Below are positions 36,130 through 44,977 of a stretch of 49,283 bases of DNA, piece after piece (the stretch's first letter is position 1; each line of letters starts with the position of its first letter). This stretch comes from Anaerococcus sp. (GTDB lineage: Bacteria > Bacillota > Clostridia > Tissierellales > Peptoniphilaceae), in the NCBI GenBank assembly GCA_022780515.1, contig JALEUV010000024.1, forward strand, positions 80,793 through 130,075, written 5' to 3'. The notes under the pieces were generated by a model. It was not told the origin of the DNA. It made no database searches and was given only the letters and a program-made list of their open reading frames with translations. The translations under genes were made by a program, and so were the position numbers.

Positions 36130-36150
36130 GCCTCCTAGGGAGGCTTTTTT
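36130..36150 (+). terminator. Terminator after apt
   Basis: GCCTCC (36130-36135) pairs with GGAGGC (36139-36144) around a three-base loop, followed by six T residues (36145-36150), seven bases after the apt stop. Confidence 0.88.
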
Positions 36151-36200
36151 GATGGGAAGGTAGTTTAAGATTTGGAAACTTTACTTATCCACAAGCTGAC

Positions 36201-36228
36201 TTGCAAAATCTTAAGGGCTTAGTATAAT
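36201..36228 (+). promoter_or_regulatory. Promoter of the cbpA-clpB operon
   Basis: TTGCAA (36201-36206), 16-bp spacer, TATAAT (36223-36228). Start of transcription near 36235, directly upstream of the CtsR-like site. Confidence 0.75.
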
Positions 36229-36236
36229 AATTTTAA

Positions 36237-36253
36237 GGTCAGAGATGGTCAAA
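36237..36253 (+). promoter_or_regulatory. CtsR-type operator in front of the cbpA-clpB operon
   Basis: GGTCAGA-GAT-GGTCAAA is a direct heptamer repeat with a three-base spacer holding central A. It fits the CtsR consensus (A/G)GTCAAA-NAN-(A/G)GTCAAA at all but one position. It lies at the transcription start, 17 bases before the cbpA start codon, where bound repressor would block transcription. CtsR itself is not encoded in the window. Confidence 0.85.
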
Positions 36254-36269
36254 CATGATGGAGGTAATT

Positions 36270-37196
36270 ATGAAGTTTAGAGATTATTATGAAGTATTGG
36301 GAGTTGAAAAAAGTGCAAGTCCCGATGAAATTAAAAGCGCATATAGGAAATTAGCCAAGAAATATCATCCAGACCTTCATCCAAATGATAAGGAAGCAGA
36401 AAAGAAATTTACAGAGATAAATGAAGCCTACGAAGTTCTATCAGATAAGGATAAGAGAGATAAGTACGATAGGTTTGGTCAAAATGCAAATTTCCAAGGA
36501 GGTCAAAACTTCGATCCTCGAGATTTCGGCTTTGATTTTGGAAACTTTGGAGGCAACACTTACACATATACAAACACAAATTCTAGCGGTTTTTCTGACT
36601 TTTTTGATACACTTTTTGGAGGTTTTTCTAATTCTTCCAGGAGGAGTGGTGGATCAGGCAAGTTTTCTTCTTTTGGAAATGGATTTTCCAAGAAAAACAA
36701 GCAAGTACTCAACAAGTCCATAACGATATCCCTAGAGGAAGCCCTAAAGGGAACTACCAGGAAAGTCAGTATAAAGGCTGGTGGTAATTTAATAGATATA
36801 GATGTTAATATTCCCAAGGGAATCAAAAACAACAACAAAATAAAGATAGATGCTAGTAAATATGGCATAGATGCCGACTTAGTAGTCAAGGTAAAAATAA
36901 AAGATGAAGAGGGCCTTAGACTTGATGGAATTGACATAATCAAGGAAGTCAAGATGAAGCCATGGGAAGCATATTTTGGTGCCAAGAAAAAAATCTCAAA
37001 TCTCGGTAAGTCCTTTATGGTAAATATCCCAAAGAAGGTAAATACAGGTAGTAAAATTAGACTAAAAAATAGGGGATATGAGGACAGGAAGGGCAACAGG
37101 GGAGATTTGATCCTAGAAATTATAATAGAAAATCCAAGCTACTTAAGTGAAGAAGCTGAGAAACTCTACAAAAACTTACAAGCAATGGAGGCTTAA
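36270..37196 (+). CDS. cbpA: DnaJ-family co-chaperone without zinc fingers (CbpA/DnaJ2 type)
   Basis: A 308-residue J-domain protein. Residues 4-68 are the J domain with the HPD motif at 33-35. A Gly/Phe/Asn/Ser-rich linker follows (~75-145). The C-terminal substrate-binding domains start at [21 protein letters not shown] and lack the CxxCxGxG zinc repeats of true DnaJ. It stimulates a DnaK partner. The start at 36270 has the SD GGAGG at 36260-36264; two upstream ATGs (36255, 36258) overlap or precede that SD. It is followed one base later by clpB, with DnaJ and disaggregase under one CtsR-like operator. Confidence 0.92.
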   Translation: MKFRDYYEVLGVEKSASPDEIKSAYRKLAKKYHPDLHPNDKEAEKKFTEINEAYEVLSDKDKRDKYDRFGQNANFQGGQNFDPRDFGFDFGNFGGNTYTYTNTNSSGFSDFFDTLFGGFSNSSRRSGGSGKFSSFGNGFSKKNKQVLNKSITISLEEALKGTTRKVSIKAGGNLIDIDVNIPKGIKNNNKIKIDASKYGIDADLVVKVKIKDEEGLRLDGIDIIKEVKMKPWEAYFGAKKKISNLGKSFMVNIPKKVNTGSKIRLKNRGYEDRKGNRGDLILEIIIENPSYLSEEAEKLYKNLQAMEA

Positions 37197-37197
37197 T

Positions 37198-39783
37198 ATG
37201 GATATTAAAAAATTTACACAAAAATCTCAAGAAGCAATCAATGACAGTCAAGCCCTAGCTATCAAAAATTCTAATCCTGAAGTAAATGAGATTCATCTAG
37301 CCTATGCCCTAGTGAACTCTTCAGATTCTACAGTTAGCCAAATCATAAAGTCCATGGATGTGGACTATGAAGGTTATAGGAATAGGATTTTAAGTAGGGT
37401 AGAAGGGATGCCTAGTCAAGATGGCAATGTCAATATTTACCCATCGCAGCTATATCAAAGAATCCTCTTGAAGGCTGAAGATGAGGCGAAGGCTATGGGG
37501 GATAGCTATGTTTCAACAGAGCATATATTCTTGTCCTTACTAAAGGAAAAGACTGACCTCGATTCACTAAATAAGGACTATAATCTTACTTACAAGGCCT
37601 TTAAAAATTCTATTTCAAACGTCAGGAAAGGTCAAAAAGTCACCAACGATAACCCTGAAGAAACTACCAATCCCCTAGAAAAATTTGGTAGAAACCTAAC
37701 CCAAGAGGCCAAGGAGGGAAAGATCGACCCAGTTATAGGCAGGGATAGCGAGATTAGAAATGCCCTTAGGATCTTATCTCGTCGTAAGAAAAATAACCCA
37801 GTCCTTATAGGTCAACCCGGTGTTGGTAAGACTGCTATAGTGGAAGGCCTTGCCCAAAGGATTGTAAATAATGATGTGCCAGAGCCTATCCAAGGTAAGA
37901 CTATCTTTTCCCTAGATATGGGAGCCTTGATAGCAGGGGCCAAGTATAGGGGTCAGTTCGAAGAAAGACTAAAGGCAGTATTGGAAGAAATTCAAAAGTC
38001 TGATGGTCAAATTATAATGTTCATTGATGAGATCCACAATATAGTTGGTGCTGGTAAAAGTGAAGGTGCCATGGATGCATCAAATATTATGAAGCCAATG
38101 CTTGCCCGTGGTGAAATCAAGGTAATAGGAGCTACAACCCTCAATGAATATAGGCAATATATAGAAAAAGATGGGGCCTTAGAGAGAAGGTTCCAAAAGG
38201 TAATAGTTGACCAACCATCTGTTGAAGATACTATAAGCATCCTTAGAGGTATCAAGGATAAGTATGAAATCTACCATGGTATTAGAATCTCTGATAATGC
38301 AGTAATAGCTGCAGCAGAGCTATCAGATAGGTATATAACCGATAGGTTCTTGCCAGATAAGGCAATAGATTTGATGGATGAAGCCTGTGCCACTGTTAGA
38401 ACCGAGATAGATACCATGCCTACCTATATAGATGAGCAAAAGAGAAAGCTCCTCCAACTACAAATCGAAATAACAGCCCTCAAAAAAGAAGAGGACGAGT
38501 ATTCTGTGAAGAGAAGGGAAGACTTGGAAAAAGAATTGGCAGACCTTTCCGAAAAATATGACCAAGAATTTATGAAGTGGCAAGAGCAAAAATCTGCCAT
38601 AGATGATGTCAAAAATATAAAAGAAGAAATTGACATGGTTAAAAACAAAATAGACGAGGCAGAAAGAAATTATGACTTTGAGAAACTTTCTGAGCTAAAA
38701 TACGGCAAACTTCCTCAGTTAGAGCAAAAATTGGAAGTCGCCAACGAGGCTTCTAATGGCAAGGAAGATAGGTCAATAAAAGAAGTTGTTACAGAAGAGG
38801 ATGTGGCAGATGTAGTAAGCAACTGGACCAAGATACCAGTAAGTAAACTAGTCGAAAGTGAAAGGACTAAGATTCTCCACCTACCAGAGAAACTTCACGA
38901 GAGGGTAATAGGTCAAGAAGAAGCCATAGAATCTGTAACAGATGCCATAATTAGGGCAAGAAGTGGCCTCAAAAACCAAAATAGACCAATAGGATCCTTT
39001 ATCTTCCTTGGACCAACTGGAGTGGGTAAGACTGAGCTTGCCAAGGCCCTAACTGAAGCTATGTTTGACGATGAGAGGAATATGATCCGTATAGACATGA
39101 GTGAGTATATGGAAAAATATAGCGTATCAAGGTTAATAGGGGCTGCTCCTGGCTATGTTGGCTATGAAGAAGGTGGCCAACTAACTGAAGCAGTTAGACG
39201 TAAGCCATACTCAGTAATCCTCTTTGATGAGATCGAGAAGGCCCATCCAGACGTCTTTAACATTTTGCTACAAGTCTTAGATGATGGAAGGCTAACAGAT
39301 AGTCAAGGTAGGACTGCTGACTTCAAAAACACTATTATCATTATGACATCCAATATTGGGTCCCAATACCTAATAGATGGACTAAATAACGATGGAAGTA
39401 TAAATAAGGAAGTCAGAGAAAGGGTAGATGCTCTTCTAAGATCTTCCTTTAAGCCAGAATTCCTAAATAGGATTGACGATATTGTAATGTTTACTCCACT
39501 AACAAGTGAAGAAGTCTACAGGATAATAGACCTACAAATAGAAGATATAGGTAAGAGACTTGAGGATAAGAATATCACTCTTGAAATATCAAGTCCTGCC
39601 AAGGAATATATCCTAGCCAAGGCCTATGACGTAGAATACGGAGCAAGACCTGTAAAGAGATTCTTGCAAAGAGAAGTTGAAACAAGACTTGGTAAATTAA
39701 TCCTAGAAGGTAAATTAGCTGAAAAAGATACAGCGACCCTAGTCCTAGATGCTAATAAGGAATTAACTTTTGATATAAATTAA
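37198..39783 (+). CDS. clpB: ATP-dependent disaggregase ClpB
   Basis: An 861-residue Hsp100 protein of normal length that extracts polypeptides from aggregates with DnaK/DnaJ. Domains: Clp N-domain (~1-145, [14 protein letters not shown]), first AAA+ module with Walker A GQPGVGKT (~205-212), coiled-coil M domain (~400-525), second AAA+ module with GPTGVGKT (~605-612), [21 protein letters not shown] pore loop, and the ClpB-type C-terminus without the ClpP-binding tripeptide loop. The ATG at 37198 follows the SD GGAGG; an upstream in-frame ATG (37147) lies in cbpA. A terminator follows. Confidence 0.97.
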   Translation: MDIKKFTQKSQEAINDSQALAIKNSNPEVNEIHLAYALVNSSDSTVSQIIKSMDVDYEGYRNRILSRVEGMPSQDGNVNIYPSQLYQRILLKAEDEAKAMGDSYVSTEHIFLSLLKEKTDLDSLNKDYNLTYKAFKNSISNVRKGQKVTNDNPEETTNPLEKFGRNLTQEAKEGKIDPVIGRDSEIRNALRILSRRKKNNPVLIGQPGVGKTAIVEGLAQRIVNNDVPEPIQGKTIFSLDMGALIAGAKYRGQFEERLKAVLEEIQKSDGQIIMFIDEIHNIVGAGKSEGAMDASNIMKPMLARGEIKVIGATTLNEYRQYIEKDGALERRFQKVIVDQPSVEDTISILRGIKDKYEIYHGIRISDNAVIAAAELSDRYITDRFLPDKAIDLMDEACATVRTEIDTMPTYIDEQKRKLLQLQIEITALKKEEDEYSVKRREDLEKELADLSEKYDQEFMKWQEQKSAIDDVKNIKEEIDMVKNKIDEAERNYDFEKLSELKYGKLPQLEQKLEVANEASNGKEDRSIKEVVTEEDVADVVSNWTKIPVSKLVESERTKILHLPEKLHERVIGQEEAIESVTDAIIRARSGLKNQNRPIGSFIFLGPTGVGKTELAKALTEAMFDDERNMIRIDMSEYMEKYSVSRLIGAAPGYVGYEEGGQLTEAVRRKPYSVILFDEIEKAHPDVFNILLQVLDDGRLTDSQGRTADFKNTIIIMTSNIGSQYLIDGLNNDGSINKEVRERVDALLRSSFKPEFLNRIDDIVMFTPLTSEEVYRIIDLQIEDIGKRLEDKNITLEISSPAKEYILAKAYDVEYGARPVKRFLQREVETRLGKLILEGKLAEKDTATLVLDANKELTFDIN

Positions 39784-39789
39784 GATAGA

Positions 39790-39824
39790 CTCCCTGGGGA
39801 TAAGCCTTGGGGAGCTTTATTTTT
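39790..39824 (+). terminator. Terminator after clpB
   Basis: CTCCC (39790-39794) pairs with GGGAG (39810-39814), with an inner GG/CC pair, followed by CTTTATTTTT. Six bases after the clpB stop. Confidence 0.75.
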
Positions 39825-39848
39825 ACAAATCCTCCTAGTATTTCTATA

Positions 39849-39864
39849 CCACAATATATTGTGT
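39849..39864 (+). promoter_or_regulatory. NrdR box 1
   Basis: The 14-base palindrome CACAATATATTGTG (39850-39863) with flanking C and T matches the NrdR consensus acaCwAtATaTwGtgt at 15 of 16 positions. It lies just upstream of the -35 of nrdD. Confidence 0.88.
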
Positions 39865-39868
39865 TCTA

Positions 39869-39898
39869 TTTACATAATATGACTACATATGGTATAGT
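39869..39898 (+). promoter_or_regulatory. Promoter of nrdDG
   Basis: TTTACA (39869-39874), 18-bp spacer, TATAGT (39893-39898). It is flanked and overlapped by the two NrdR boxes. SD AAAGGAG follows at 39917-39923. Confidence 0.65.
39880..39895 (+). promoter_or_regulatory. NrdR box 2 (degenerate)
   Basis: TGACTACATATGGTAT matches the NrdR consensus at about 11 of 16 positions, keeping the central core. Its centre is 31 bp (three helical turns) from box 1, the usual spacing of paired NrdR boxes, and it overlaps the -10 of nrdD. Confidence 0.65.
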
Positions 39899-39928
39899 AT
39901 AGGTAGAAAATATTTAAAGGAGTAGATT

Positions 39929-42049
39929 ATGGTAGAAGTTATAAAGAAGGATGGGAGAAGAATCCCCTTTAATAAAAACAATACAATAAATTCAATAAAA
40001 AACTCTATGAATGATCCATCAGGATTTTTTGTCTCAAATCAGGCAGAAGAAATAACTGATCATATTGGAGATATAATTAAAGATAAAGACCAAGTATCGA
40101 CAAAAGAAATTGCTGAAATGGTAATTGATGGGCTTAAGGAAAGAAATAATTTAGCGACAGCAGAAGTTTATGGGTCCTATAAGTCAATCCTTTCTTACAA
40201 GAAGAAGGTAAATACGTCTGATGATGATATCCTAGGACTTTTAAACCAAACCAATATCGAAGTCATGGATGAAAATTCTAACAAAAATGCCTTAATAGCA
40301 TCAACTCAAAGGGACCTTATAGCAGGGGAAGCTGCAAAAGACATAGCCAAGAGAAAACTCATTCCCCAAGACCTAGTAGAGGCCCACGAATCAGGAGCCA
40401 TACATATCCATGACCTAGACTACCTAATCCAGCCAATATTTAACTGTTGCCTGGTAAATATGAAGGATATGCTAGATAATGGAACTGTTGTCAATGGAAA
40501 ACTTATCGAAAGCCCTAAGTCTTTCCAAGTAGCCTGTAATGTTATGACTCAAATCATAGCACAGATAGCTAGTAACCAATATGGTGGCCAGTCTATAAAT
40601 ATTTCTTGCCTAAGTCCCTACCTTAAAAAATCCTACGAAAAAAACCTAGACCTAGCTAGAAAGACCCTGGGAGACGAGGACTTAGCAAAAGATATGGCAG
40701 AGGCCCTTACAAAAAAGGACCTAGAGTCAGGTATACAAACTATCCAATATCAAATAAATACCCTCATGACCAGCAACGGTCAATCACCCTTTGTTACCCT
40801 CTTCATGCACACAGACGAAAAGGATGAGAACCTCGACCAAACTGTGAAGATTATAGAAGAAATACTAAATCAAAGGATAGAGGGAATCAAAAACGAACAG
40901 GGAGTCTATGTTACTCCAGCCTTTCCTAAGTTAATCTATGTCCTAGATGAAAACAATATAAACAAGGACTCAAAATATTTTTACTTAACAGAGCTTGCAG
41001 CCAAATGCACAGCTAAGAGGATGTATCCAGACTATATTAGTGCCAAGATTATGAGGGAAAATTACGAGGGAAATGTATTTTCTCCTATGGGCTGTAGGGC
41101 CTTCTTGCCTCCTTACAAGGATGAAAAGGGAGACTACAAGTTCGATGGTAGGTTCAATATGGGCGTTTGTACCATAAACCTCCCTCAAATAGGAATCCTC
41201 GCTAGGGGAGACTATGATAAGTTCTTTGAAATCCTAGACAAAAGGCTAGAATTAGTTAAGAGAGTTGGCCTTCTTAGGTATAACCACTTATCCAAGGTAA
41301 CAGCAGACTCATCTCCTATCCACTTTAGGCATGGAGCCATAGCAAGACTTAATAGTGGGGAATCTATAAAGCCCCTCCTTGAAAATGGTTATGCGACTGT
41401 AACAATTGGCTATATCGGTATCTATGAAGCAAGCATCCTAGTTACTGGCAAGTCCCATACTAGCAAGATTGGTCACGACTTTGCTATGAAAATAATGGAT
41501 GTACTCAATAAGAAAAAAGAAGAATGGTCCAAGGAATATGGGATAGCCTATGCAGTGTATGGCACACCTGCAGAGAATTTAACTCACAGGTTTGCATCAA
41601 TTGATAAGAAAAGATTTGGCTCAATTGAAAATGTCACTGACAAGGGATTTTATACCAATTCCTTCCATGTGGATGTTAGGGAAGAGATATCGGTCTTTGA
41701 TAAGTTTGACTTAGAGGCTGACTTCCAAAACCTATCTACTGGTGGATGCATATCCTATGCAGAAATACCTAATATGACTAACAATATCGAAGCCCTATTG
41801 ACCATGATAAGGTATATCTACGACCATATCCAATATGCTGAGTTTAATACCAAAAGCGATTATTGTGGAGAGTGTGGCTATGATGGAGAAATCCTCCTAG
41901 ATGATGATAATAACTGGTATTGCCCAAACTGTGGCAACAGAGATAGGAATACCCTTACAGTAGTCAGAAGAACCTGCGGCTATCTTGGAGAAAATTTCTG
42001 GAATGAGGGTAAGACCAAGGAAATAAAGGCCAGGGTTCTTCATATATGA
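39929..42049 (+). CDS. nrdD: Anaerobic ribonucleoside-triphosphate reductase (class III)
   Basis: A 706-residue glycyl-radical enzyme that makes deoxyribonucleotides without oxygen, using formate as reductant. Residues ~1-90 are the ATP-cone allosteric domain (MVEVIKKDGRRIPFN). The catalytic core contains the IFNCCLVNMKDML and SPMGCRAFLPPY cysteines. The C-terminal zinc site has four Cys (CGECG and CPNCG), followed by the radical loop RRTCGYLG with Gly684 as the likely radical site. Regulated by NrdR boxes. It overlaps nrdG by four bases. Confidence 0.97.
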   Translation: MVEVIKKDGRRIPFNKNNTINSIKNSMNDPSGFFVSNQAEEITDHIGDIIKDKDQVSTKEIAEMVIDGLKERNNLATAEVYGSYKSILSYKKKVNTSDDDILGLLNQTNIEVMDENSNKNALIASTQRDLIAGEAAKDIAKRKLIPQDLVEAHESGAIHIHDLDYLIQPIFNCCLVNMKDMLDNGTVVNGKLIESPKSFQVACNVMTQIIAQIASNQYGGQSINISCLSPYLKKSYEKNLDLARKTLGDEDLAKDMAEALTKKDLESGIQTIQYQINTLMTSNGQSPFVTLFMHTDEKDENLDQTVKIIEEILNQRIEGIKNEQGVYVTPAFPKLIYVLDENNINKDSKYFYLTELAAKCTAKRMYPDYISAKIMRENYEGNVFSPMGCRAFLPPYKDEKGDYKFDGRFNMGVCTINLPQIGILARGDYDKFFEILDKRLELVKRVGLLRYNHLSKVTADSSPIHFRHGAIARLNSGESIKPLLENGYATVTIGYIGIYEASILVTGKSHTSKIGHDFAMKIMDVLNKKKEEWSKEYGIAYAVYGTPAENLTHRFASIDKKRFGSIENVTDKGFYTNSFHVDVREEISVFDKFDLEADFQNLSTGGCISYAEIPNMTNNIEALLTMIRYIYDHIQYAEFNTKSDYCGECGYDGEILLDDDNNWYCPNCGNRDRNTLTVVRRTCGYLGENFWNEGKTKEIKARVLHI

Positions 42050-42546
42050 ACTATGGACAAATAAGAAAATACGATGTAGCAAACGGGCCAGGGATTAGGA
42101 CGAGCTTTTTTCTAACTGGCTGCGACCGTAATTGCAAGAATTGCTTCAATAGGGACTATATGGACTTTAATTATGGAAAGGTCTGGGATGAGCTTGCCAG
42201 TTCAAAAATTATAGACTACCTAGCCCTTGACGAAGTAGAGGGCCTTACTGTCCTTGGTGGAGAGCCCTTTGAAAATATTCTAGGACTAAGTGAAGTAATT
42301 AAAAAGATAAGAAAATATAGCCAAAAGTCTATATGGGTCTATACTGGCTTTACCTACGAAGTCCTCGCCAATATCCCCCTAGCTAGGAGGCTCTTAGAGC
42401 AAATAGACGTCCTAGTCGATGGAGAATTTATTGAAGAGAAGAAGGATTTAAAACTCAAATTTAGGGGTTCATCCAACCAAAGAATAATAGATGTAAGAAA
42501 AAGTTTAGCTTCTGATGAAATAATATGGTTAGATGGGTATAAATAA
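42046..42546 (+). CDS. nrdG: Anaerobic ribonucleotide reductase-activating protein
   Basis: A 166-residue radical SAM activase that generates the glycyl radical on NrdD. The cluster motif is Cys26-x3-Cys30-x2-Cys33 within TGCDRNCKNCFN; VLGGEPFE is the SAM-binding GGE motif. Length is normal for NrdG (155-175). Start and stop of nrdD and nrdG overlap as ATGA. Confidence 0.96.
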   Translation: MNYGQIRKYDVANGPGIRTSFFLTGCDRNCKNCFNRDYMDFNYGKVWDELASSKIIDYLALDEVEGLTVLGGEPFENILGLSEVIKKIRKYSQKSIWVYTGFTYEVLANIPLARRLLEQIDVLVDGEFIEEKKDLKLKFRGSSNQRIIDVRKSLASDEIIWLDGYK

Positions 42547-42569
42547 TCATATAAAAGTAAGGAGGCATT

Positions 42570-43154
42570 ATGACTGAAAAAAGAAAAAATAAATTTTCTG
42601 CTGTACTTATAGTTATTATTGTAGCAGTAGTGGCTATCATTGCCATAACAGTTCCAACTTATAACAACCTTGCTACAAGTAGGGAAGAAGTCAACAAGTC
42701 CTATGCACAAGTAGAAAATGTTGTTCAAAGAAGGGCTGACCTAATACCAAACCTTGTAAATACCGTAAAGGGCTATACAGACCACGAAAGTGAAACCCTA
42801 GAAGCTGTAACCAATGCAAGGGCAGGGGTTAGTGAAGCTGATTCTCCAGAAGAGCTTGCAGAAGCGAATGAAGCTGTTAGTAGAGCTATAGGAGATATAA
42901 ATGTAGTGGTAGAGAGGTATCCAGAACTTAAGGCAGACACCCAATTTGTTGCCTTGATGGATGAGATATCAGGATCAGAAAACAGGATATCTGTAGAGAG
43001 GAAAAACTATAACGAAGCTGTCCAAGCCTATAACTCAAAACTTGTAAGATTTCCAACAAACCTTATAGGAAATATAACAGGCTTTGATGAAGCTGAATAC
43101 TTTAAGGCTGACGAAAGTGCAAAAGAAGCGCCAGTTGTAGATTTTAATAACTAG
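42570..43154 (+). CDS. lemA: LemA family membrane protein
   Basis: A 194-residue protein with a single N-terminal transmembrane helix (~10-30) and the LemA helical domain outside or peripheral: YNNLATSREEVNKSYAQVE, then NVVQRRADLIPNLVNTVKGY, ERYPELKADTQF and the late RFPTNLIGNITGF. All are conserved in the family, whose function is unknown. The SD AAGGAGG is strong. It is followed eight bases later by a TPM-domain gene, a very common pair that suggests a joint role in membrane homeostasis. Confidence 0.93.
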   Translation: MTEKRKNKFSAVLIVIIVAVVAIIAITVPTYNNLATSREEVNKSYAQVENVVQRRADLIPNLVNTVKGYTDHESETLEAVTNARAGVSEADSPEELAEANEAVSRAIGDINVVVERYPELKADTQFVALMDEISGSENRISVERKNYNEAVQAYNSKLVRFPTNLIGNITGFDEAEYFKADESAKEAPVVDFNN

Positions 43155-43162
43155 GTGATTAC

Positions 43163-43993
43163 ATGACAAAAAATAGGGCAATCAAATTAAGCCTTCTTAG
43201 CCTATTGCTAATAATTTTCTTGCCAAGCCTCGCTCTTGCAAGAGATTTAAAGGAAGAGGTTAGAGAATACTACTATGATGAGCTTGATATATTAGATGAT
43301 GAAACCAAAGCTCATATCATCAAAGTAAATAAAGAAATCGAGACCAAGACAGGCTCTCAAGTCCTAGTAATGAGTCTAGATAACCCTGATGGATTAGAAG
43401 CCCTAGATTATGGAACTACAATCTTTAATGACCTTAATATAGGGGATAAAGATAAAGACAACGGAGCCTTGATCTTATTCTTGGAAGATAAGAATGCTGA
43501 TAAGAGGCAGGTAGCTATAGTAACTGGCTACGGTCTAGAAGGTAGGCTAAACGATAGTAAGGTCGGTAGGATAATCGATAATTTTATGATGGATTCCTTC
43601 AAAGATGGAGACTATTCACTAGGCCTTAAGGAAGGATTCAATGCAGTAATAGCTGAGATTGCCACAGAATATGGAGTAGAACTCAATGGAGATTATAGCT
43701 ACTACCAAGATAATATGGAAGATAATACCTTTGCTACGATAATAGGAGCAGTATTTATAATCTTTACCTTCTTTTTTATGCTTAGTCTATTTTCTAGTCG
43801 AAATCGTGGCAGGAGGATCTACCGTAGGGGTGGATATTATCCTGGAACTTATTGGACCCTTTTTAATAACCTTGATGATGACGATGACTACGATGATGAT
43901 TCATTCTCCTCATGGTCGGGCTGGTCATCTGGTGGAAGCTTCTCTGGTGGAGGAGGTAGCTCCGGTGGAGGAGGCGCTAGCAGGTCCTTCTAA
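43163..43993 (+). CDS. TPM-domain membrane protein (YgcG family)
   Basis: A 276-residue protein. A signal peptide (~1-26, ending ALA-RD), an extracytoplasmic TPM domain (~35-175, with YYDELDILDDETKAHI, NGALILFLEDKNADKRQVAIVTGYGLEG and VGRIIDNFM), a transmembrane helix (~190-210), a short basic stretch, an Asp-run, and a Ser/Gly-rich tail ending GGGGASRSF. This layout is typical of the YgcG/TPM family paired with LemA. The molecular role is not established. The SD AGGTGAT precedes the start. Confidence 0.92.
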   Translation: MTKNRAIKLSLLSLLLIIFLPSLALARDLKEEVREYYYDELDILDDETKAHIIKVNKEIETKTGSQVLVMSLDNPDGLEALDYGTTIFNDLNIGDKDKDNGALILFLEDKNADKRQVAIVTGYGLEGRLNDSKVGRIIDNFMMDSFKDGDYSLGLKEGFNAVIAEIATEYGVELNGDYSYYQDNMEDNTFATIIGAVFIIFTFFFMLSLFSSRNRGRRIYRRGGYYPGTYWTLFNNLDDDDDYDDDSFSSWSGWSSGGSFSGGGGSSGGGGASRSF

Positions 43994-43999
43994 TAAAAA

Positions 44000-44038
44000 A
44001 GCTCTTGTAAGAATTAACTTACAAGGGCTTAATTTTTT
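44000..44038. terminator. Bidirectional terminator between the TPM gene and the nitroreductase gene
   Basis: AGCTCTTGTAAG (44000-44011) pairs with CTTACAAGGGCT (44018-44029), one G-U pair, 12 bp in all. A T-run (44033-44038) follows to the right and an A-run (43995-44000) precedes it, giving U-tracts for both directions. The stop codon of the leftward gene lies at the edge of the T-run. Confidence 0.9.
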
Positions 44039-44801
44039 ATTCTTCGACTAACTTATTATCAAATAAGAAGCCTTGCCTTTTGGCAGTTTCAAACATCTTT
44101 GGTCTATTAAAGATGGCACTTCCTTGTTTTTTAGGTATTTGGGAAGTGAAGCTTTCACTTTTTTTGCCATTATTTCTTAGATCATAATAATTTTCCATCT
44201 CATTATCATATGCTTTTAAAGAATCAACATAACTATCGAACTTTTCATAAGAATTTTCAAAAACTTTAAGATCCTTAGGGAGTCTAGGTTTTAATTGGGG
44301 ATCTTGGTTAGGGTAGCCAAAACCTAGGCCAACTGCAGGGAAGGTATACTTTGGTAAGTTAAGTAGTTCTATTACCCTTGCATCATCGTTGTGGATATTG
44401 CCATAGTAATTAGTCCCAAGGCCCAAGGCTTCTGCTGTTACTACGACGTTTTGAGCAGCTATCATTGAGTCTGAGAAACCTTGCATAAAGGAATCAAAGT
44501 CTAACATCAAATCATTTTCGAGGCCCTTCTCCTTAGCTACATTATAATTTCTATAAAGGTCAACTACAAAGATCCATATCTCAGGTGCCCTAGCCACATA
44601 AGGCTGATTGCCTATTTTTGAAAGCTCATCCTTTATCTTTTGGTCAGTTATTCTAATAATTGAAGATAATTGTAAGCCATTACTACTTGCAGTATGGATG
44701 GCAACCTCCATCAACTTATTTATGATATCATCTTCTACCTTTTCATCCTTAAATTCCCTAATGGTTCTGTGACTTAAAGCCAAATCAACTATATTTTCCA
44801 T
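44037..44801 (-). CDS. Nitroreductase-family FMN-dependent oxidoreductase (NfsA/FRP-like)
   Basis: A 254-residue flavoprotein. The N-terminal LALSHRTIREFKDEKV motif contacts FMN phosphate; AIHTASSNGLQLSSII, the central GFSDSMIAAQNVVVTAEALGLGTNYYG, and VGLGFGYPNQ are signatures of the NfsA/FRP group, which reduces nitro compounds, flavin or quinones with NADPH. The natural substrate is unknown. SD AAAGGAGCT. It is a single gene in the leftward direction, with no clear promoter in the 165 bases upstream. Confidence 0.9.
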   Translation of the reverse strand: MENIVDLALSHRTIREFKDEKVEDDIINKLMEVAIHTASSNGLQLSSIIRITDQKIKDELSKIGNQPYVARAPEIWIFVVDLYRNYNVAKEKGLENDLMLDFDSFMQGFSDSMIAAQNVVVTAEALGLGTNYYGNIHNDDARVIELLNLPKYTFPAVGLGFGYPNQDPQLKPRLPKDLKVFENSYEKFDSYVDSLKAYDNEMENYYDLRNNGKKSESFTSQIPKKQGSAIFNRPKMFETAKRQGFLFDNKLVEE

Positions 44802-44951
44802 AGAAGCTCCTTTCTTTTACTAGACATATACCCAAGAAGCTAGAAAATCAACGTAAAATTAACCTTTAGTTAAAATATAAAAATAAAAATTCTTCAAGAT
44901 ATTTGTATAATCAAAGTACATTCCCTAAAAATGGTCTATACCTGGCTCTTG

Positions 44952-44960
44952 TGTTATAAT
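44952..44960 (+). promoter_or_regulatory. Promoter of the helicase-methyltransferase operon (extended -10)
   Basis: TGT-TATAAT (44952-44960) is a good extended -10; the -35 (44932-44937, tggtct) is poor. Transcription would start near 44967, only about 11 bases before the start codon, leaving just enough room for the SD AGGTGAT. Confidence 0.6.
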
Positions 44961-44977
44961 TTATTTAGGTGATATAT

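Noticed and set aside
36421-36723. 100-codon frame inside cbpA
   Set aside because: It overlaps the Gly/Phe linker of cbpA in another frame; no SD.
43806-44051. 81-codon frame overlapping the tail of the TPM gene
   Set aside because: Produced by the repetitive Gly/Ser/Asp-coding tail read in another frame, and it runs through the terminator.
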